Source: Myrmaecium sp. VS I D KN 1
Lineage: Eukaryota > Ascomycota > Dothideomycetes > Valsariales > Valsariaceae
DNA: 64,000 nucleotides
Assembly: GCA_019775845.1 (NCBI GenBank)
Contig: JADQAV010000026.1
Location: forward strand, 310,001-374,000
Direction of reading: 5' to 3'
The position numbers and the translations under genes were made by a program. Below are positions 10,967 to 21,402 of the stretch, in pieces. Positions within the stretch are counted from its first letter, which is position 1. The number at the start of each line of letters is the position of its first letter. The notes under the pieces were generated by a model. The model did no database searches. It saw nothing but the letters and a program-made list of their open reading frames with translations, and was not told the origin of the DNA.

Positions 10967-12592
10967 TCAAACGGCGGATTTAGCCAGCGCCTGCTTCCTC
11001 AGCCTGTGCTTCTCGGTCGCCTCCTCGATCTTCTGCTTCCGCCACGTGCACTCCTCTGCAAACTCGCAGCTGCGGCACTTGAAGGCCTCCTCGATCTCGA
11101 CGCCGCGGGCCTCCCGCTCGCCCTTCCACCACGACATCTCCGAACGCAGGTACATTTGCAGTTGGAACTCGTCGTAGGCGAACGTCTTGTTGCCGATGAT
11201 GGAGCCGTCCTTGGCGTAGCGGAACTCGGCTTGCATGACCTTGCCGATGCCGTCGGCGCCGGCGATGGACTTGCTGAACTCGTGGATCATGAGAGACCAG
11301 AGGGCGAGGAGGTTGCTGTGGGCGAGCAGCTCGGACATGGAGTCCGTGTGGCTGCCGGACGGTGACTCGTCGTCGGAGCCGGAGTCGTGGCGGAAGTTGT
11401 GCTCGAGGGACCCGATCTCGTCGATGAAAGCTTGCGAAAAGGACTCCAGGGGCTTGAGACGATAGCGGTCGAAGATCACTTCGGCATTGACATTGTTGGT
11501 CGCGAGATCCAAGAGGAGTTTGCGGTAGATGGAAAGCTGCATGAGAGTCGGTCGAAGGGCGGGCCCTGTGGGGACCGACTTGGTGCCACGGGTTTTGACG
11601 TCCGTCAAGTAGACCTTACGATCTGGGACCGGGTCACCGAGCAATGCGCCAATTTCCTCGGTGACTGAGCTCGTTGGCTTGAAGAAGTCTGTGAGCGTCT
11701 TCCAATTTGCAGGTGTACCCTCACTGCCGTCAATAAGTTGCCGCCTGCCTTTCTCCGTGGCTTCTTCAAGCTCCTCATCCGGGCAGGCGTACGACACTTC
11801 GTCAACGACGCCGTTGATCACCTGTCCGTCGATGACTCCCCATAATTCCAACTCACGGGTCATTCCCGTAATCCTGAGAGTGCGAAGGCTCTGGATTATG
11901 TTCCAAATCTTCAGGCCCCATGCGTCCTCTCGAGTCTTCACCTCAACTTTCACGAGAGTGTGTACCTGCTCTTCCAACTCTTTATGGACAACGGTGCCCT
12001 GTTTCATCGCAGCTGTGCGCTTTTTCCGCCCATATCTTGTGAGAGAGTACCAGTACTGCAGCTCACACCACGCGGGCGATATCAGGTCGGTGACCGAGAG
12101 AGGCTTCTTCGGTGCTGTCCGAAACCTCTCAAGTGGTGATCGAGTATCGGGAACACCTGGTGTTTTAGCTCGATCTACCGACAACTCTCTATTGAAACTG
12201 AAGGCTGCTCCATCTGCAACAAAGCGCTGTCAGCGTCAGTCGGAAACCCTACAGAGCTGGGTGAACGTCTTACAGTTCCAAGAGCGGCGCGAGGGCTCGT
12301 CGTACTCGATTTCCACCGAAGACTCGCGGAACTTGCGACGTTCCAGGCGATCGGAGAGGCCTTCCTTCGAGAGGGCGTCAGGCAAATTTGTGCCGAATAC
12401 GTGCGCAGCCGGCACAGCGACTGTTGCCTCATTCTCTTCGACGCTTTTGAGCACGGATGAATCTACCGCTCCGGCCTCGAGTTCTTGCAAGATGTCGTCC
12501 AACTGCTGTTCACCGTCTGTATCGAAATCCGACCCGTAGTCGCTCACGGCATCGGCGATGGGTAGATTTATGGTGGCGTTGGTGAAGGCCAT
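10967..12592 (-). CDS. EXO5: Exonuclease V (EXO5/DEM1), single-strand DNA exonuclease
   Basis: Iron-sulphur single-stranded DNA exonuclease of the PD-(D/E)XK superfamily. In yeast it acts in mitochondrial DNA maintenance; the human enzyme works at nuclear inter-strand cross-links. Exons 12274-12592 and 10967-12213 give 521 residues. Diagnostic features are SVTDLISPAWCELQYWY (first cluster cysteine), KQGTVVHKELE, the nuclease residues in YLTDVKTRG, the QLSIYRKLL helix, and the C-terminal cysteine cluster CRSCEFAEECTWR, which together hold the 4Fe-4S cluster. An in-frame ATG at 12721 would add 43 residues rich in Arg, Val and Pro without acidic residues at the start, which could serve as a mitochondrial presequence, so the true start is open. 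The gene is divergent from RFA1, with an inverted-repeat element between them. Confidence 0.95.
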
Positions 12593-13206
12593 ACCATAGC
12601 CGTGGAGAACCCTGCGGGTCTCTCTCCAGGCGTCATTGATTACTTTTGTAGGGCGCTTTGGCGGGACTCGGATAGGTGGGCGGATCCAGACCCTGATCGC
12701 CACATGCGCCACACTCGCCACGCTCCAGTCCTGCAGAAAAGCCGACCACCCACGCGGTTGACAAAATAAAGGACCCAGATCACCGATACCACTATTTCTT
12801 ATACCTTATTAAATTAACTATAAGAGTCTATAAGTAATTATAACTTCTAAATACTATTCTTTAGATTAAATTTGCTATATATAAGGTCTTTTTTATAAAT
12901 TTTAAGGCAACTTATCCTATTATATTAATTAATTCTTTCTTTCGCGGGGTCCCTTTTTTTGTCAACCGCGTGCCACCGTTATGACTCGCCGGCCTGAGGC
13001 TGCAGTCGGCGGGGAATTTCTGCCTGGCCGCCCGAAAACCACTTTGCATTGGACGCGCCGGAAACGACGCGTCTTCCCAAGAACCCTCCCCACCACAGCC
13101 ATCCGTTGACCAGGCATCGCCACGACTTGTCAAACGACTCCCATCGACATCACCACAACACGCGAATAAAGTACATCTGGATCGCGTTGTATTACCTGGA
13201 CTGATC
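12593..13206. promoter_or_regulatory. Divergent EXO5/RFA1 promoter region
   Basis: This 614-bp region separates the two divergent start codons. It contains the 222-bp inverted-repeat element, whose right end lies about 235 bp from the RFA1 start codon. The GC-rich segment 12978-13206 is therefore the probable core promoter of RFA1. Confidence 0.5.
12746..12977. mobile_element. MITE-like DNA element with 26-bp terminal inverted repeats
   Basis: Inverted repeats at 12751-12776 and 12947-12972 match at 24 of 26 positions. They begin CACGCGGTTGACAAAA and are mirrored at the far end. The 222-bp element is flanked by CCACC on both sides (12746-12750 and 12973-12977), a likely 5-bp target-site duplication. 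The interior is very AT-rich, in contrast to the surrounding DNA, and has no coding capacity. This structure is typical of a non-autonomous DNA transposon. The AT richness is consistent with repeat-induced point mutation, but that needs sibling copies to show. I could not assign a superfamily. Confidence 0.72.
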
Positions 13207-15288
13207 ATGGCTGATGCAACATCCGCTATCACTCAGGGTGCGCTGAGGTCAGTAGCTGCGAGCCTGCTGCACTTCTTCTGATCTTGCTGACCTGCTTCCA
13301 GAGGCATCTTTGACGGTAGCGTTCAGGTCGACCATCCCGTCCTACAATGTGTTCAAATTAAGCCCATGGAAAGCAAAGCCGGTGACGGTGAACGGTACCG
13401 GATCGTACTAAGCGACATCAAAAACTTCATCCAGACCATGCTTGCGACCCGTGAGTCCAAGAGTTTCTCATCTCTCTCCGGATGCACGCGCTAACTTTGT
13501 GCTATAGAAGCCAACAGCCTCGTGACCGAGGGAAAATTGAAGAAAGGCTCGATAATCAAGCTGATTTCCTTCACCCCGCAAGTAGTGAAGGGCAAAAGGT
13601 ATGCTTCGGAGTCGGAGTCACCCTTGTATAAGGTACTAATAATGGTTTAAGGATCCTAATTCTTCTTGGACTGGAGGTCCTGGAAGAGTTCGGTGAGCTT
13701 GAGAAGCTGGGACAACCCGAAGCACTCGATCCGAAATTGGAACCACAAGAGCAGAAGCAGCAACCGGCCGCTATATCAAGTAGTGGGTTCTACGGCAACA
13801 AGCCCGTCCAGCAACAGCAACAACATCAACATCAACAACAGCCCGTCAAGCGGGAGATGCCTTCCCATCCTCACAACCAGGGCGGTGGCGCTTCCCATGC
13901 CAATCTTTATCCCATCGAAGCTCTTTCTCCCTACTCCCACAAGTGGACAATAAAGGCTCGCTGTATACAAAAGTCTCCCATCAAGACATGGAAGAACAAA
14001 AACTCGGAAGGCAAGCTGTTTAGTGTGACCTTGGCGGACGAAACTGGCGAGATCAGAGCGACAGGTTTCAATGACCAGGTGGATCAGCTTTACGAGCTTT
14101 TCCAAGAGGGCAACGCTTATTACATCTCCGCGCCTTGTTCCGTCAAAATAGCCAAGAAGCAGTTCACAACCGTCAAGAACGACTACGAGTTGACATTCGA
14201 ACGCGACACTGTTGTCGAGAAATGCGACGACGAATCTGGTGTACCTCAGATTCGTTTCAACTTCACACCGATTGGGGAGCTTGAAGCTGTGGAGAAAGAC
14301 ACCACCATCGAAATCATTGGTATCCTGAAGGAAGTTGGGGAGATTTCAGAGATTGTGTCAAAGTCATCGGGGAAACCATTTCAAAAGCGCGAGTTAACCC
14401 TAGTCGACGATACTCTACGGTCAGTCCGCTTGACGATATGGGGCGCCACGGCTCAGTCATTTGATGCGCCCCTGGATTCCGTGATCGCCTTCAAGGGCGT
14501 CAAAGTTTCGGATTTCAATGGCAGAAGCTTGAGCTTATTGAGTTCTGGCTCCATGTATGTTGATCCTGATATCGACGAGGCCTATAAGCTTAAGGGCTGG
14601 TATGACGCTTCCGGAAGAAACGACAACTTCGTAGGCCAAACGAACGCTGGCGGCATGAGTGCAGGCAGTGGTGGCAAGCAGGATTACAAGACCATCCAGG
14701 CCGTCAGGGACGAAGAGCTTGGTATTTCGGACCAGGCCCAGTACTTCAACCTTAAGGCGACCGTCATCTACGTTAAGCAGGACAACTTCTGTTACCCGGC
14801 ATGCCAGTCGGAGGGATGCAACAAGAAAGTCGTCGAGGAGAGTGCCGGGGAGTGGCGATGCGAGAAGTGCGAAAAGACCTGGCCTCGGCCTCAGTACAGA
14901 TATATCATGTCTATCAATGTCAGCGATCATACCGGCCAGTTCTGGCTGACTTGCTTCGACGACAGTGGTAGGATAGTCATGGGCATGAGCGCAGATAAAC
15001 TGATGGAGATGAAGGAGAATGGCGATGACGTTGCAGTCACCGAGGCATTCGCTGAGGCCATTTGCAAGACCTACAGTTTCCGAGTGCGGGCGAAGATGGA
15101 CACCTTCCAGGACAATCAGAGGTTCGTATTTGACCCTCTTGCGAAGTATGAAGCGGCTAGCCTAACTGTGATACAGGGTTCGTTATACTGTTCAAACCTG
15201 CCAGCCCCTCGACTTCGCCCGTGAAAGCGCCAAGTTAGCGGAAATTCTGAAGCAATACAGTCTGAACGACAACAGTCTGTTTGTTTAG
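13207..15288 (+). CDS. RFA1: Replication protein A large subunit (RPA70/Rfa1)
   Basis: Largest subunit of the heterotrimeric single-strand DNA-binding complex used in replication, recombination and checkpoint signalling. Exons are 13207-13247, 13302-13450, 13508-13598, 13652-15121 and 15177-15288; together they encode 620 residues. The layout is canonical: an N-terminal OB fold (about 1-110), a linker with a Gln/His-rich run around residues 140-155, then DNA-binding domains A and B, containing WTIKARCIQKSPIKTW and RSVRLTIWGATAQSF. The C-terminal domain C carries a zinc ribbon with CYPAC, GCNKK and CEKC. Intron 3 is short and has a near-perfect TACTAAT branch site just before its acceptor. The last exon ends after SLNDNSLFV. 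It faces EXO5 across a shared upstream region. Confidence 0.97.
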
Positions 15289-15882
15289 ACCAACGTCCGC
15301 TGTTCTTGAGGTGTCGTAAAGAGGGAAGGGCTTGGATATGAATGGAATCGGTAGGTTTTTTTATGGCGGGGCTCAGGAAAGGGAATACATGATGATCGGG
15401 CAGGCTTTGCGCATGTCAGAGAAACTGTGCTCTCTTTTGACGACTCATTGGTTGTAAGCACGCGTGTAATCGAATATATTGACCGCGCTCTCTGCGAACG
15501 GTACATTGTATGTATAGTAATGAAGAGGCCTCCGGCGGGCGACAAATGATGTGACGGTAGGCTCAGGGCGTTCTACCGAGTCAATCTCGAAAAGCGCGGC
15601 ATGTGTCGCACGGTGTCGCGTGCGGTCGCTCGCTAGCAATAGGAAGGCTGGCCGATCAGCGTCATCAATTCGGTCGGATTTTAGGGCCCGCGCGGGCGTG
15701 CCGTCTGCCTCCGCCTCTTGGCTTCCGGCCGCCAAAACCTCCCGTCGACAGGGTCAAACAGGGTCCTCGCCCGTAGCCTTCCACTCAGCGGTTAACACAG
15801 TGCTCGCTGTTGCAACTCCTCACGCTCCGGAGCCACTCGACTACTGCTGTACGCTGCACGATGCCCGCCTGAGCCCACGCTC
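15289..15882. other. Intergenic spacer RFA1/INP1
   Basis: The 3' flank of RFA1 is followed by the 5' region of INP1. The two genes are in tandem, and no further gene or notable motif is seen. Confidence 0.6.
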
Positions 15883-17657
15883 ATGGCCTCTTCTACAGCG
15901 CCCTCCACCCCGGAGGCGATGCCTTCGGGACCCCCACCTGCATTTCGGCGCTCCCTGACGGTGCCCGCGAAGTTGAGGCCTTCGCCGAAGACGCGTCCTC
16001 CTCCTCCTCTCGAGGACCACACGAACTCCGCGGCCGTCGAGACGCTCTTCGCGAACTCGTTTGCCAAGGTGGTCTCGTTCAGTGCCGCTCCGTACACGGC
16101 GAGGCCCAGCTCGAGTTCGAGTAGGCTGTCCCACTCCCAGGAGCAGGAAGACAACGGGGTACTTCCATGGGCAACACCTACGGAGCGGACGCTAGCGGCA
16201 GGTGAGTTGGTGATCTTCGGTGGGCTGTGTTGTGTGCTGAGGACTGACACCTCCCAGGTCCGCTTCGCATATATCGCGTCCCTGGCTCCGTCTCCTTTCT
16301 CAACTCCGGCAACCTGCTGCGCCATATCCTTCCCCGGTCACAGTGCTGGTGTGTTGACGAACGATCGAAGTTTGTCCTGCGTTCCGGCTCTAGCACGTAC
16401 TACCGTATTGAGCTTCCCTACGAAACGGACGAGGACAAAAGGAAAGCTGAAGACTTCAAGGGCGTGTTGGCGAACTTGCTGCAATACGAGAATACCGCAT
16501 GCCCTTTCCGGAGAGGATCGGGTGTTGACCTACCTGAGGAACCGCCCCGGCCCGTGAGCAGACGGACATGGAACACAGGGGAACGTGCTAAGCGTTGGGT
16601 CTTGGATGATCGAGTCTGGGAACCGGAGGATCGTCCGAAGCGGAAAGTGGAAGCCTCCAACTCAGGAACGGCGTCGAATTCGTCGGAAGATGAGGAGAGA
16701 GTGAGCATACATACTACCAACGCAACAGAAGAAAATCCGTGGAAATCAGACACCGTCGAGACGCGATCGGAAGTCACCCCTCCACAAGAGATCAAATACC
16801 CTCGGCCATTACCACTACGAACACCTTTTGGACTTCGCGCCGTTACGGAGCCCGTGCATAGGAGGCCTCCAAGGCCACCGTCATCTGTCCCTGAGATAGT
16901 TGCAGACACCGTAGACAGTAAGGCTGAAACTGCAAGTTTATCATCGAGTGTCGAATCATTCTATTCGGTTGGCGGTACCAACCCCAATCGATCACAGACT
17001 CCACCTTACTTGGACGCTCCCTCGCCGCCAGAGGAACCAACCATGCTCGCGCCGCCGTCCTTACTTAGTGAGTCAAGCCACCGCGGGCGTCGAGCGTCCG
17101 AGCTCGCTGTTCCTCCTCTCTATGGGGGAGGAGGTTTGAGCGAGCGCTCCCTCTCGGTACCTTCCCACGACGGCCGACCGTCTTCAGCCCCGTCGACCCC
17201 AACGCTGGTCAGCGACTCGGAAGACGGTGCGGACCTACCTTTCCAAGACGTCACCACACCGTCCGATACCATCCGCCTGCGGAACCTCACCGGCGCCTCC
17301 CAACGACGCGCCTTCTCTCCGGCACGGCAACCGCTCAACCTGTTCTCGCCGTCGTACAAGTCGCCGCGGCAGCAGCAGTTCACCCGGGCGCTGGTGGAGA
17401 AGACGGCGGCGTTGATCCTGAGCCCGCCGGCGCACCTGGTGGCGCTGATGCTGCGGATCGCGGCGCAGATCACGAGCAAGGCGCTGCGGCCGATGCGGCG
17501 CGGCCGCGGCGAGCGCATCCCCTGCTCGTGGGACAGCGACGCCGAGGAGCTGGAGGAGTGGGCGGAGGATGACTATGGCATCCCGCTTGGAAACCTGGGC
17601 GGCCGTGAGGCGGAGGGTCGCCGGCGCCCGGTTAGCTCCGGGTGGGATGTGGATTGA
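15883..17657 (+). CDS. INP1: Inheritance of peroxisomes protein 1 (Inp1)
   Basis: Peripheral peroxisomal protein; in yeast Inp1 tethers peroxisomes to the cell cortex and balances their retention against inheritance. Exons 15883-16201 and 16258-17657 encode 572 residues. Across the splice junction the conserved core reads PLRIYRVPGSVSFLNSG and continues through LPRSQCWCVDERSKFVLR and YRIELPYETDEDKRKAEDF, which is the family hallmark in its N-terminal half. The rest is long, Ser/Pro-rich and probably disordered, with a short hydrophobic helix near residues 505-530 (ALILSPPAHLVALMLRIAA) and an acidic C-terminus. The start ATG at 15883 gives a Ser/Pro-rich leader ahead of the core. The assignment is confident from the core; the tail function is unknown. 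Confidence 0.88.
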
Positions 17658-19233
17658 TGTGATCGCGCAATGATTGGTGCGTGAAGGCTTTTTGTACATT
17701 TTCCCTGGTGTTCATGGCTACTTTGATTGTGGATGGGGGGGTGGGAGGGAGGCTGGAAAGCGGTGGAGAGGGGGTTGCACGACATACTATACCAACGGGC
17801 GTTAGGAGGCGTCCTTGGTGGATTTTTCTTTGTTGCTTGTTGTTTTGGAATGCATTATTGGGAGGGGGAGATCATATTCACAGGCGCTTTCTTAGCTTTG
17901 CTATCTTCATGTCGTGTATGGTGGTCATGGTGGTGGACCATCACGATTCACGACTGTTAATATATCTTATCCATCAGTATATGTATATCGCTGGAGAAAT
18001 CGGCACCATTGTACATCTCCGGTCCAATCGACTTACTATGTCCTTTTGTTTTGTTTTCTTCTTGTCTTCTCCTGCCTTCCCTTTTTTTCTCCCCCTTCCT
18101 CTTGTTTTCCATATTTCTTCTTGGCGATGGGAAGGCTGGGCTTGGAGCTAAGGAACCGTTAGGCCGGACGGGTGAGCCGGTTACCGAGACGGGATGGCGG
18201 CGGCGGGTTGGCGGGGGTCTAGTCGGGTGGTTGGTCGGGTGGTTCACTTTGGAGTGGACGGCATTTCGGTATGGATATGGATAATTTATATATGGGAGTA
18301 CACATAGCTTGGATGTGAAGGTGAAGAGGCATAGCTGTGACCTATCTAACTATCTATCCATCCATCCGTCTATCATACACCTACATCGAGTAGTACTGTA
18401 CATACATAATGTACGGTACAGTAGCTGATCAATAAAAGCACCAGCGCATGGTAGGAGTATGCAGAGATGTGCACCTAACAGATGCTCACTGATAAGTATG
18501 TACAGTATGTACTGATGCTAACGTCGGAGGTGGGCATGCTGCCTTCCGCTCTTCCCCGGCCCCACCTCCCCATACGTGCGTGGCTCCCCCTCCTCCTTCC
18601 TCCTCTTCTTCTTCCTCCTCATCCGTTCGGCTTCCTTCCAACGCCTTCTGGGACGTCCAGATGGGTGGACTGATAGACCCGATCGAGCGAACTGAATACC
18701 TTATCTAGGCCATTCATCCTTCATCTGGACCGTATTCGCTGTCGGATGCTGTTTTTAGCAGCACGTTTGGTACATGGGACATTCACTCCACGGATGCATG
18801 AGATGCATGAGGTGCATGAGGTGCATGAGAGGTGGTTGCATGCATTGCATCCGGATGCACATCCCCGTCCCTGCCCTTCCCTGCCCTTCTCTTCCCTTGC
18901 TCGTCCTGCCTCCGCCATTTATTTTTTCCTGCCTCACCATTGAATACTGCACTGTCTACATCCCTTCTGTACCTTTGTACCTACGCTTCTTCGTCATTCA
19001 CTCCCATCATCCTCCGTCCCCCTCACCTATCTCACCACCGTCCTCCTCGCTCGCTTTATACCAACTTCCACGTTCGCTTTCGCTATCTCTCTCCGCTGAC
19101 TACTGCATGTCCGTCTGACGGCTCACTTCACTCCACCTCAATCGCTCAGCAAGACTGACCGTCACGCCAATCCGAACGACTCCGATTCAATCGTTTCTTG
19201 CCCGGAAGTCACACTCCCATACCGCGTAACCGC
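17658..19233. other. Intergenic region between INP1 and the Ser/Pro-rich gene
   Basis: This is 1.6 kb with T-rich, UTR-like sequence near 18040-18110, TAC/GTA-rich short repeats around 18390-18420, a 9-bp tandem repeat at 18793-18828, and pyrimidine-rich stretches from 18860 to 19100 of the kind common in fungal 5' regions. No gene is seen. Confidence 0.55.
18793..18828. repeat. 9-bp tandem repeat, four copies
   Basis: Two copies of GATGCATGA are followed by two of GGTGCATGA. Each unit holds the palindrome TGCA. The repeat lies about 400 bp upstream of the next start codon. Confidence 0.85.
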
Positions 19234-20118
19234 ATGAGTTTCGCCTTCCGAGCCTTGACGGGCTCATCCCCGTCCTCACCCACACAATCGCTCTTCCCAA
19301 TCCCCTTCCGCCGCCGCTCGTCCTCCTCTCCGCCCAAGCGAGCACGACGTCGGCTATCCAAAGCCAAACGGCCTCAGACCAAGGAGGAGAGTCTGCCCGC
19401 CATCCCGCCGACTCAGGTCGACGACATCGTCGCCGATATCGATGAGGTCCTCTACCACTTCCAGTTCACTCCGCGCTCCTCCTTGGACGGCCATTCCACC
19501 TCCTCTCCCTCCACAGCGACTCCACCCCCGGATACCGTCCAGCCACTCCCCTCCCCTGCAACCGTGTGCCAACCGGACCCGCCATCCGACATCCGCTCCT
19601 TCTCCTCCGCCTCCACCCTCCGCTCCGACTCCACCTTCGAATCCTTCACCACCGCCCTCACCACCTTCCCCTCCGCCAGCGGCGCCTCGCTCCTCCATCG
19701 CTCCCCCACCATCCACCGCAAGCCCCCGCACAGCCTCCGCCACAAGCTCTCCCCCGAACACAAAACGCTCCGGGACCTCCGCGCGGAGGAGTCGGAAGCC
19801 TGCCTGCGTCGAGCCTACGAGGAGCAAGTGAACAGCTACCTCGAAGGGAGCTGGGGTCCGGCACCTCCGCCGTCGCCGGGCCCCGCTTTAGAGGAGCAGG
19901 ACGACGATGACGTCGCCTCCTTCGCTCCCCAATACGCCTCCTACTCCCACTATATTCAGTCGTTTCCGCCGAGCCCGCCGCTCTCGCCGCCGCTGCCGCT
20001 GAGCGTGGCGCCGGCATCACGGCACTCGTTTTGCGGAGGGGAGGCGGGCGCTTGGCGAACGCCGGGCGGTAGGCTGATTCCAAGACGGCCGGTGCTGCCG
20101 GGTATGGTGTGCGTCTGA
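19234..20118 (+). CDS. Ser/Pro-rich protein of unknown function
   Basis: Single-exon frame of 294 residues that I do not recognise. It is long for chance and shows ordered signals: a basic N-terminal stretch (PPKRARRRLSKAKR, about residues 30-45) that could be a nuclear signal, a conserved-looking helix QVDDIVADIDEVLYHFQF (about 62-80), and a charged helix HKTLRDLRAEESEACLRRA followed by YEEQVNSYLEGSWGP (about 183-215). The remainder is Ser/Thr/Pro-rich and probably disordered. The start at 19234 is the first ATG in frame. The upstream DNA is pyrimidine-rich, as in fungal promoters. I judge it a real gene at moderate confidence and propose no function. Confidence 0.6.
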   Translation: MSFAFRALTGSSPSSPTQSLFPIPFRRRSSSSPPKRARRRLSKAKRPQTKEESLPAIPPTQVDDIVADIDEVLYHFQFTPRSSLDGHSTSSPSTATPPPDTVQPLPSPATVCQPDPPSDIRSFSSASTLRSDSTFESFTTALTTFPSASGASLLHRSPTIHRKPPHSLRHKLSPEHKTLRDLRAEESEACLRRAYEEQVNSYLEGSWGPAPPPSPGPALEEQDDDDVASFAPQYASYSHYIQSFPPSPPLSPPLPLSVAPASRHSFCGGEAGAWRTPGGRLIPRRPVLPGMVCV

Positions 20119-21402
20119 GTTGGAGGTCGTGTTGGCTGGGGCGAAGGGTAGTGGAGAGTTGTATTCATCTTCCACATCCCATTGCCTCTGGCCTCTTTCT
20201 TCTCAAGCAACTCCTCCACCTTTTTGCCCTTCCAATCCGTTCTCGCGAACGGATGTAAAGAAAAGGCTACCCTTCTCTCTTAACCTATTGCCTTTTTTTC
20301 CCTTTCATCATTCGCACCCGACACATTCCACTACACCCTGCCTTGAGATCCTCCACGGAAAGAAAGGTAGAGAACGAGGTATCCAAAAACGACGAGATGA
20401 GACGAGATGATCACTGATGAACCTAATTGACTTATGACGTTTGATGACAACCTTTTTTTCATCGATTTTCCTTCTTTCTTTTGTGGTTGTATGCGTGCTT
20501 GTCATAGCTCCTGTAATCTTTCTCCCTTCTTCTAGAATTCCTGCCCTTCGTGTATCTTTCTCCCTTTCTCTAATCACCCCTTTGACATCTGCCTTCTTCT
20601 TCTGCTTCTTCGCGCTTCCGCCTTCCCGGACGGGATGGTCTCCCATCCTCAGCTGTAGACCGAAGGAAATTTGACGCGCGCTCTGACGCCTTCCCTTTCT
20701 TTTCGCCCCTTTTTTCCGCCTGCGTGGGTAGGGATTCGGTCTGATCTAGCGAGCGCGATCAAGGTGATGCTTCGCAGCAGGGAAAAAAAACGAAAGACTT
20801 TCACATACATATCTATAGATATATGTATCAATCCGTCCACATAGATTGAATAAATTAATCGACCATCAACTAAGTATGATAATCAAGTTGTCGTCGCCGA
20901 CTCTAATTTCAATTTCTCTCTATCCGTGCTTTTTTCCCCTACCAAGGCATACGTAGAGTGCGGGGGAAGTGAGGAGGAGTGAAGTGAATAAAGAATGCCC
21001 CCTCTAAGGATAAAAAGGGAGAAAAAAAATCAAATAACTATACAAGGGAGGTGGGAAAACCCCAGCAGACGGCGAGGGGGATGAGGAAAGGGGGCCGTCC
21101 TTCGTTCATCTAAAATCTCCCCAATTGCCGTATGCGCGTGGTCTCTTCCTTTTTTTTCATTACCCAACCCAACCAATTTCCCTTCCTCGTCTCTTCTTTG
21201 CCCTTTTTCTTTCCGAATTGCTTTTAGGATCCTGCCAAAAAGACCAAAACGGGGATCATGGAGCCTGCCTCCTCCGTTCTCGATCCAAGCGCGGACCTAG
21301 GCAAACCGATGCCTAACGAAAACCCCACTATCCCCCTTTTCACCCCAGAAAAAGAAGAAGAAAAAAGAAAGACCGCCTTTTGAAATCCCCAGAAAAACCC
21401 CA
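20119..21402. other. Convergent intergenic region
   Basis: This is the 3' flank shared by the Ser/Pro-rich gene (plus) and the DUF3431 gene (minus). It has many T- and A-runs and TTC-rich tracts consistent with UTRs and terminators. No gene is seen. Confidence 0.6.
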
